DNA of 64,000 nt from Mesotaenium endlicherianum (lineage: Eukaryota > Streptophyta > Zygnematophyceae > Zygnematales > Mesotaeniaceae), in assembly GCA_009602735.1 (NCBI GenBank), contig WELA01002708.1, positions 62,001 through 126,000 of the forward strand, read 5' to 3'. The position numbers and the translations under genes were made by a program. The stretch's first letter is position 1. Each line of letters begins with the position of its first letter. Below the pieces are notes generated by a model, which worked only from the letters and a program-made list of their open reading frames with translations, searched no databases and was not told where the DNA came from. This document shows, in pieces, positions 54,382 to 61,307 of the stretch.

Positions 54382-55029
54382 ATGAGAGCATTATTCTTTT
54401 TTAGTACATTTTTAATGATTACACTTTCATCCTGTGCGCAACAACAGCAAAAACTGACAGATATGAATAACGACCCCATTCCTACAGGATTGAATACAGA
54501 TACAGCCACTTTCGGTGAGGGGTGTTTCTGGTGTACAGAAGCCTTTTTTCAAAGGCTGAATGGTGTATTAAAAGTTGTAAGCGGATACGGAGGCGGGCAC
54601 GTGGAAAATCCCAGCTATGAGCAAGTTTGCGATAAAACCACCGGCCATGCAGAACTAGCCAGGATCATTTATGATCCTTCTAAGATAACTTATGATGAAT
54701 TACTGGAGGTATTCTGGAAAACACACGATCCCACTACGCTCAACCAGCAGGGGAATGATGTAGGCCCTCAATACCGAAGCGTGATCTTTTACCACAATGA
54801 TGAGCAGAAACAAAAAGCAGAACATTACAAAGCATTGCTCGACAAAAGCGGGGCCTGGACAAAGCCCATTATTACAGCCATTGAGCCGTTTAAAAATTTC
54901 TACCCCGCCGAAAATTATCATCAGGACTATTACAACAACAACCAGGAACAAGGCTATTGCCGGTTCGTGATCAGACCCAAACTGGAGAAATTTGAAAAGG
55001 TTTTCAAAAACAAATTGAAACATCCCTGA
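54382..55029 (+). CDS. msrA: Peptide-methionine (S)-S-oxide reductase, lipoprotein form
   Basis: Reduces methionine S-sulfoxide in damaged proteins, 215 aa. The catalytic Cys is in FGEGCFWCTEAFFQ, and further landmarks are VVSGYGGGHVENPSYEQV, DPTTLNQQGNDVGPQYRS and FYPAENYHQDYY. The N-terminus is a lipoprotein signal with lipobox LSSC (MITLSSCAQQQ), so the enzyme works in the periplasm or on the outer membrane. A recycling Cys near the C-terminus is in EQGYCRF. It is divergent from mutS2. Confidence 0.96.
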   Translation: MRALFFFSTFLMITLSSCAQQQQKLTDMNNDPIPTGLNTDTATFGEGCFWCTEAFFQRLNGVLKVVSGYGGGHVENPSYEQVCDKTTGHAELARIIYDPSKITYDELLEVFWKTHDPTTLNQQGNDVGPQYRSVIFYHNDEQKQKAEHYKALLDKSGAWTKPIITAIEPFKNFYPAENYHQDYYNNNQEQGYCRFVIRPKLEKFEKVFKNKLKHP

Positions 55030-55051
55030 TTACCCGATATAAACGCAACAA

Positions 55052-55085
55052 AAGGGGCTGCTTCTTTCGAGGCAGCCCCTTTTTC
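55052..55085 (+). terminator. Rho-independent terminator after msrA
   Basis: Stem AGGGGCTGC/GCAGCCCCT (9 bp), loop TTCTTTCGAG region, followed by TTTTTC. The other strand has a weaker T-run, so it may also serve the lipoprotein gene that converges here. Confidence 0.85.
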
Positions 55086-55111
55086 AATAACCATTATGCA
55101 GGGAAAGTCTT

Positions 55112-56023
55112 CTACTTTTTCTGAAGAATCAATACTTGGCCGGGATAAGAGTTCACTCCATAATAATGGGTTAAGGTAAGTTTAATGGTTCCTTTACAAG
55201 AGTTTACACTACCTGTTCCCGCATGCGATACATCTGTAACAGGAGGATAGTCTCCATAAATTTGTTTAGGCACTGTAACAGAATTGTCTGACGGACTCAC
55301 ATACAAGGTAACCGGGTGCCGGTTGGCACCGCCGTTTACAGGATCCATATTCGGATAACAAAGCAAGGTAATGCTATAAGTGCCATCTGCATTAGCAGTA
55401 GCGGAAGACGTACTGGTAATGGGGGAAGCATTAGCTGTTGGATAATCAGCCCAGTCATCCTGAACAACCGTATAAGTGGCGTTATTAAAAACTGATGGAT
55501 CGTAATTACAGAATATCACTGCATTCCATCGAAAACTGGCATTATAAGGAGCCTGGCTTTCAAAATCTGCCGAATTGGTATTGTCCAGTGAATACAAATT
55601 ACCATTGCTTGCAACAAACTCATTATAAAAAGTAAACTGCTGGCCAATCTGGAAAGTGCCGGTACTTGTGCCCATGGCTTTGGCTACTTCCGCACCAGTC
55701 ACACTTAAAGTGCCACTATCTGTCATCGGTACGTTTTTGATGAGCTTCCAGGTTGATTTGCTGCCGCTGTTTCCTACATATATGTTTACGCTTGACATAG
55801 CCAACCCACCGGGGTACCTTTTCACTTTAATGGAAACGGTAGAAGCTGCCAGGTTATTAGGATCGAATTTAAGTGGTGTGGTAGGTACCTTCTGATTCCA
55901 TTGCAGGAATCCGCCATTTGCTACGCCGAACCGCAAGTTAACAGAAGCATCATCTTTCTTGCTACAGGAAAACACGAGCAAAACAGCTGAAATACATATA
56001 AATGGTATGATTAGTTTTTTCAT
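55112..56023 (-). CDS. Surface lipoprotein of SusCD operon, unknown family
   Basis: A 303-residue lipoprotein with lipobox VFSC (LLVFSCSKKDD). The body is beta-rich with an Ig-like part (SVNIYVGNSGSKSTWKLI and YSITLLCYPNMDPVN) and ends in VSHAGTGSVNSCKGTIKLTL, then PGQVLILQKK. I do not recognise a family. It is third in the operon after SusC and SusD, where SusE/SusF-type glycan-binding lipoproteins usually lie, so it probably helps bind the substrate outside the cell. It begins 17 bases after the SusD-like stop. Confidence 0.8.
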   Translation of the reverse strand: MKKLIIPFICISAVLLVFSCSKKDDASVNLRFGVANGGFLQWNQKVPTTPLKFDPNNLAASTVSIKVKRYPGGLAMSSVNIYVGNSGSKSTWKLIKNVPMTDSGTLSVTGAEVAKAMGTSTGTFQIGQQFTFYNEFVASNGNLYSLDNTNSADFESQAPYNASFRWNAVIFCNYDPSVFNNATYTVVQDDWADYPTANASPITSTSSATANADGTYSITLLCYPNMDPVNGGANRHPVTLYVSPSDNSVTVPKQIYGDYPPVTDVSHAGTGSVNSCKGTIKLTLTHYYGVNSYPGQVLILQKK

Positions 56024-56040
56024 GTTCGTGATTTTTTAGA

Positions 56041-57702
56041 TTAATAAACCCAGCCAGTTTTAGGATTAGTATCCCAGAATACCTGGGTGGTTAAATCAGT
56101 CTTCTGTTTTGCCGTATTGTTATAGTTCACATATACTGCCGGATAGAAAAAGGAACGGATAAACGAACCAGGATTGGGCTGCAACGCCGGTTGCATTTTG
56201 ATGGCTTGTGATCCAAGCCTCCTGTAAAGGTTATAAGATTCGATGCCATTGCCCCAAGCACTGATGTAAAATTCTTTGGCTACCACTGCCAGCTTATCAT
56301 TGAGGGTAGCAGCTCCATCGTATGCATTGCCCACAAAACTTGTATAGTTGTTGATGGTAGACTGAGAAGGTACAAAACTGGCTGTTGGTGTTACTCCTAC
56401 CGAGGAAGGGAATGCCATCACTTTTGAGATCGATTTGTTAATACCCGATAAAGTCAGCGCGCGCCCGTCACCGGAAGCATTCAACGTAAGTACTGCTTCT
56501 GCTTTAAGGAAGTCTGTGAAAGCTGAAATCCATATCGGCAGGATACCCTGTCCCAAGCCTCCGATACCTGGTTTCACAGCAACATTCTGGTTAGCATCGA
56601 ACTGGCCGCCGGCCGGGTACACCCCCCATGTAGTTTTGAGCTGGTTATCTGGCGGTGTACCTGAATTATCGCCATGGTCACGTCCAAAATAACCGTTCGA
56701 CACCATACAGAAAACGGTACCTGAAGGATAATTAGACGGATAAGCCTGGAAACGGCAGGGCTGGGTAAACTGCAAGGTAACCGGATCGGTAATGGCTGCT
56801 GTGATATCAGTGGTCTGGCGATAAAAATAGTAACGCGTACGGGGATCAATCAACCCTTTCTCTGTTACCATTGTCCACATGAAATAATTACCCAGATAAT
56901 CGCTCGAACCGGTAGGTGTGTAATTACCTGCATATTTAGGATGACGGCTATCCGGTGCCAGGGATTTAGAACCATACTGGTACTGAAAATCCTGCGACGT
57001 GCTATTCACCAGGTCATTCTCACTCAACAAGGCTGTAATGTTCGTAGTAGCAGTAGCTGCATCTGCCAAACGATAGTTCATGTAAGCCTTCAGCTTTAAT
57101 GTTTTTGCCAATGTGCTCCAATTGGCACGGTTACCTCCATAAAAGATATCGTTGGTTGGAGTGGGACCGTTACTACTCAGGTCAGTAATGGCGCTGTTTA
57201 AAAGTGCAACTGCACTATCGTATACAGCTTTGCCTTTATCCAGGGCGGGATTGGTATTGGCAATACCCTTGTTGGCCTGGCTGTAAGGCACATCTCCAAA
57301 ATAATCCACCAGGGTCATCAGCGTATATGCTTTCAACACCTTACCGATGCCAACATGTATGTTTTTTTTCTGGGAATAAGCAACCGGGATCATGGCATTC
57401 ACATTAGTAAACAGTGCAGCATATGCGGTTGTCCAGGTTCCATCTGTTGTCTGCGGCTGGTAAGCTGCATTGTAAGTGGGACCAAACATGGTCTCCATCC
57501 TGGTCAACTGTGCACCCAAATTTGACAACCCGGAATAAAAGTTGGCAAAATTCAGCTGTATGGAGTTCAGGTAAAGGTCTACATCCGCAGACGCAGTATT
57601 GGGTTGATTGGGGTTATTCAATAACCCGTTAAAATCGCTGTTCAGCTTATTGCAGGAAGCCAGCAATAAAACAACTGAACAATATATCATTAACTTTTTC
57701 AT
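56041..57702 (-). CDS. SusD/RagB-family nutrient-binding lipoprotein
   Basis: Outer-membrane lipoprotein that caps the SusC channel, 553 aa, of the SusD-like_2 type. The lipobox is LLLASCNK. TPR-like helices give the family's pattern (TYNAAYQPQTTDGTWTTAY, KVLKAYTLMTLVDYFGDVPY and ANWSTLAKTLKLKAYMNYR). The C-terminal part has FPSSVGVTPTASFVP and EFYISAWGNGIESYNLYRR. The ligand is unknown. It lies 27 bases after the SusC-like gene. Confidence 0.95.
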   Translation of the reverse strand: MKKLMIYCSVVLLLASCNKLNSDFNGLLNNPNQPNTASADVDLYLNSIQLNFANFYSGLSNLGAQLTRMETMFGPTYNAAYQPQTTDGTWTTAYAALFTNVNAMIPVAYSQKKNIHVGIGKVLKAYTLMTLVDYFGDVPYSQANKGIANTNPALDKGKAVYDSAVALLNSAITDLSSNGPTPTNDIFYGGNRANWSTLAKTLKLKAYMNYRLADAATATTNITALLSENDLVNSTSQDFQYQYGSKSLAPDSRHPKYAGNYTPTGSSDYLGNYFMWTMVTEKGLIDPRTRYYFYRQTTDITAAITDPVTLQFTQPCRFQAYPSNYPSGTVFCMVSNGYFGRDHGDNSGTPPDNQLKTTWGVYPAGGQFDANQNVAVKPGIGGLGQGILPIWISAFTDFLKAEAVLTLNASGDGRALTLSGINKSISKVMAFPSSVGVTPTASFVPSQSTINNYTSFVGNAYDGAATLNDKLAVVAKEFYISAWGNGIESYNLYRRLGSQAIKMQPALQPNPGSFIRSFFYPAVYVNYNNTAKQKTDLTTQVFWDTNPKTGWVY

Positions 57703-57729
57703 TTTTTAATTCTATTTGGTTATTGAAGT

Positions 57730-60700
57730 TTAAAAAGTTACGCGAATGCTCGCACCAAAACGACGGGAAGATGGACCAGTCAATAACTCAAGACCACGGC
57801 CGGTACCTACACCCAAACTGGAAGTTTCAGGATCGAAACGAACATATTTAGGGAAGTTCGGAGCCAGGTAGAACAGGTTCTGGCCAGATGCTACGACGGA
57901 TACGCTTCCGAAAGGTGTTTTGGCCAGCCACTTGGAAGGCAATGAATAACTCAATGAAACTTCTCTCAGCCTGATCAGCGTTGCATCCCATACCTGGAAA
58001 TCGTTCGGACCAAAATAAGTATTGAAGTATGCACTGGTAGCGCCGGTTTGAATATCATTGGGTTTTCCGGTTGACTGGCGTATACCAGGCAAAGTGATCG
58101 GAATGGTCCTGTCGAAGTCCATATCCTTTGTCAAACCACGGGCCAGCAAAGATGCAGTGGTGAGTGATATCATTTTTCCGCCAACAGAGTAATCCATTTG
58201 CGCACGGAAAGTCAGTGACTTCCAGGTCAACTCGCTGATACCTGTCAGTTTGTATTGAGGCAGCGGGCTACCCAGGATGCCAATATTGGGGTCCTGGACA
58301 TAATAACCATTGTCATCAAGCAATTTCTGTCCGGTTTTAGGATCAACAGAGGTAACACTACCCTGCAGAATACCTAGTGGCTGCCCGTTGATGGCAAAGT
58401 TTCCTAAGTTGCTGTAGCCGGCAAAATTGATCTGCTTGATATAACTGGGCAGGTCATACACCAGACTTTTGTTGATGGTCCAGTTGGCATTCAACTGCCA
58501 GTTCCAGTCGCGCGCTTTGACCACGTTGTAGCCCAGTCCTAATTCGATACCTTCATTACGAACATCTCCCGCATTCACAGAGGTAACGGTATAACCGGTA
58601 GAGGGATCCAATGAACGGTCCAGTATCTGATTACTGGAAATCCTTTTATAGAAAGTAAGATCTACTGTCAGCCTGTGGTTGATGAAAGTGCCTTCCAGTC
58701 CAGCTTCATATTCCTTCAGGAGCTCGGGTTTTAAGTCTGGATTAGCAAGCCTGTTGGGAATCGCATTCTGGTTGATCACATTTCCGTTCCTGTCAACAAA
58801 AGCATTGGTCTGGATATTTAAAGCAGTCCTGGTTGTATAAGGATCTGGGAAACGGGCGCTGGTAGAATAACCTACACGAACTTTAAGAAAGTTCACCCAT
58901 TTGTTGTTTTTTAATCCGTTGATCGCTGCCGTGGGTATCATAGAAATGCTGGCACTTGGATAGAATATTTTACGATTGCTCTCTTCCAGTGTGGAAACCC
59001 AGCTCTCACGGCCACCTACGTTCAGATACAGGTAATTCCTGTAACCACCTGAGGCAGACAGAAACGCTCCAAAGCGTTTTTGTTGTGAATCAAAGTTCAG
59101 GTTACCTCCATCCTCACCTACCGCTTCATGGTTTACAAAGTTGCCATGGTTGAACAGGCCGAATACCAATTGCTGGGTACTCTTCATGCCATTTTGCGTA
59201 TAATTATCATTACGAAGGCTCAGACCACCATCCAAGGTCAGGTTCCAGTCCTCATTGAGGTCCTTCACATAGTTCACCAGGATATTATGATCTAAAATGG
59301 AGTTGGTAGAATTAAGGGTACGATACATACCAGTGGTATATTGCAATCCGCCGGTGGTGCCGCCTTTATTCACGGTGAGTTCATTCAGTGTATTGTACAC
59401 GTCGATACCCAGGCGATACAGTACACTCAGTCCTTTCATGATATCGTACTTCATTTGTATATTACCGAATGTGCGGTAGATTTTTTCCCGTATGAGGGAG
59501 TTTTCTACAGTCCAGCGCGGGTTTTGAATACCGTTGTTTGCACGATAGTAAACACTTGATCCGTCAATGGGGTTTTTATAAGGCCATCCCATCAGATCAA
59601 TACTACGGGGCGTATAGATAAGGTCTCCGTAAACAGAAGGATTATCAGCGCTACTACCAAAACTCGTACTGGTAGTGGGCGTAATATAATCAGTTGTAGC
59701 AAAGTTAATGGTGCCACTCAAAGTAAAGTTGTTGGAGAGTTTGGTTAATCCGCCGAAACCAAAGTTGTTTTTGATTACACTGTTACCTGGCAAAAAGCCC
59801 TGATCGCTGGTATAGGAATAGTTACCGCTGAAACGGGTAACAGCATTACCACCAGATACGTTGACTGCAGTATTGCTTACCCAACCGGTGCGGAAGAAAG
59901 CTGGTACACTGTTGTAAGCTTTATACGCGTATTTTTTTCCTTTGTATTCCGGGAAAGCTACATTCAGCGCGGAACGGCTGTATGGGTGATTGAAAGAATC
60001 AGGTGGGTTTTTAAAAGCAGCGCCCCAGTTACTGAAGGCAAGAGATGGCGCTAAGTTAAAACCACCACCATAAGTATCCTGATAATCGGGCAGGTTGGCT
60101 ACTTTATTGGCAAATAAGGATTGAGAAACTGTAATTTCAGTTTTCTTATTCTGCTTATTATTAGCAGAACCATTCTTGGTTGTAATCAGCACAACCCCAT
60201 TCCGGGCAAGGTCGCCATACTGAATGGCTGCGCTCAACCCCTTTAATACCGTAATGTTCTCAATATTATTCGGATCAATATCGAGGAAACGGCTGGAAGT
60301 TTGTCCACCGAAGGTGAAGCCCGAAGGCATATTGGTGCTACCGTCGAAAGGAACACCATCTACAATGAAAAGCGGGGGAACAGAACCACCTGTAATTGTA
60401 CTTACCCCCCGAATAACGATGTTTGTACCCGAACCTGAAATACCACTGGTTCCAAGGATATCAACACCCGGGGCCTTACCTGCCAGCACACGTCCTATAT
60501 CGCCTTCCGGTCTTAATTCAATATCCTTCTTTGCTACCGAAGTAACAGCATAGCCAAGCGCTTTTTTCTCGCGCTTGATACCAAGCGCGGTTACTACCAC
60601 CTCACTCAGGCTTTCATCTATATTCTTCAGGGAAATGGTCAGCGCTACACCGGAAGAGGTAGCAATCTCTTTTCTTTCATATCCGGTACCTGAAACAACT

Positions 60701-60909
60701 AGTACTGCACCGGGGCTGACCGAAAGTTTAAATGCGCCATTGGCATCTGTTGCAGTACCGTTCTTGGATTTTTTTTCAACAACGGACGCCCCATCAATCG
60801 GCCTCCCCTTGTCGTCGGTCACTTTTCCTGTTACCGTGCTTTTTTGTGCGATAGCTGTCATACTAACAAAGAACAGCGCACAAAAACCCATTAATAGTGT
60901 TTTTCTCAT
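57730..60909 (-). CDS. SusC/RagA-family TonB-linked outer-membrane receptor
   Basis: TonB-dependent importer, 1059 aa. A signal peptide (1-21, ending AIAQ) is followed by a carboxypeptidase-regulatory-like domain (STVTGKVTDDKGRPIDGAS), the TonB box-like LSEVVVTALGIKREKK, the plug domain (GRVLAGKAPGVDILGTSG and VIRGVSTI...PLFIVDGVPF), and the 22-strand barrel ending with terminal Phe (FGASIRVTF). It works with the SusD-like protein to take up a glycan, peptide or cofactor. No glycosidase, anti-sigma factor or hybrid regulator is next to the operon, so the substrate is open. Confidence 0.96.
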   Translation of the reverse strand: MRKTLLMGFCALFFVSMTAIAQKSTVTGKVTDDKGRPIDGASVVEKKSKNGTATDANGAFKLSVSPGAVLVVSGTGYERKEIATSSGVALTISLKNIDESLSEVVVTALGIKREKKALGYAVTSVAKKDIELRPEGDIGRVLAGKAPGVDILGTSGISGSGTNIVIRGVSTITGGSVPPLFIVDGVPFDGSTNMPSGFTFGGQTSSRFLDIDPNNIENITVLKGLSAAIQYGDLARNGVVLITTKNGSANNKQNKKTEITVSQSLFANKVANLPDYQDTYGGGFNLAPSLAFSNWGAAFKNPPDSFNHPYSRSALNVAFPEYKGKKYAYKAYNSVPAFFRTGWVSNTAVNVSGGNAVTRFSGNYSYTSDQGFLPGNSVIKNNFGFGGLTKLSNNFTLSGTINFATTDYITPTTSTSFGSSADNPSVYGDLIYTPRSIDLMGWPYKNPIDGSSVYYRANNGIQNPRWTVENSLIREKIYRTFGNIQMKYDIMKGLSVLYRLGIDVYNTLNELTVNKGGTTGGLQYTTGMYRTLNSTNSILDHNILVNYVKDLNEDWNLTLDGGLSLRNDNYTQNGMKSTQQLVFGLFNHGNFVNHEAVGEDGGNLNFDSQQKRFGAFLSASGGYRNYLYLNVGGRESWVSTLEESNRKIFYPSASISMIPTAAINGLKNNKWVNFLKVRVGYSTSARFPDPYTTRTALNIQTNAFVDRNGNVINQNAIPNRLANPDLKPELLKEYEAGLEGTFINHRLTVDLTFYKRISSNQILDRSLDPSTGYTVTSVNAGDVRNEGIELGLGYNVVKARDWNWQLNANWTINKSLVYDLPSYIKQINFAGYSNLGNFAINGQPLGILQGSVTSVDPKTGQKLLDDNGYYVQDPNIGILGSPLPQYKLTGISELTWKSLTFRAQMDYSVGGKMISLTTASLLARGLTKDMDFDRTIPITLPGIRQSTGKPNDIQTGATSAYFNTYFGPNDFQVWDATLIRLREVSLSYSLPSKWLAKTPFGSVSVVASGQNLFYLAPNFPKYVRFDPETSSLGVGTGRGLELLTGPSSRRFGASIRVTF

Positions 60910-61295
60910 GCTTTTTAAGTTTTAGACGTTTGATTCTATGACGAACAGAATCTTAATGAAAAGTAAAAAAGAAAACCGGGTTGAGATTAACAGAATGTTA
61001 ACTTTAATCTATTTTTAACCCCCTATCGAAAGGGGGATGCTCATCGGCAATCCCATCGCGCCAAAAAACCTGGTTGTTAGCGGGCAAGTTTTGTCATTTT
61101 ATCGGCAATTACTCCTAAGCTTCATTGGTTTCCGATCTTTCTCAAGCAAAGAACAACAGCATAATAAGGTGGGGCGGTATGCTGGCTATTATAATGATTG
61201 TTTTAAGCAACAAATATCCTGTATTCAGTATCTGGGAGAAAATAAAGCAAATTTTATTTGCTCATAGTATTATTTTATTAATATTTGATACTCAA
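60910..61295. other. Long intergenic gap between SusC-like and PKD-repeat genes
   Basis: 386 bases without a credible gene. It is AT-rich and holds the divergent promoter regions of both genes. A TACTTTTC element on the minus strand (60958-60965) is near the -7 consensus and may serve the SusC operon. A short stem AGCAAA/TTTGCT (61247-61262) lies before the surface protein gene. Nothing else was recognised. Confidence 0.5.
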
Positions 61296-61307
61296 ATGTT
61301 TTATCCG

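Noticed and set aside
61037-61267. 76-codon frame in the gap before the PKD-repeat gene
   Set aside because: There is no start context, family pattern or conserved feature; composition is that of AT-rich intergenic DNA.
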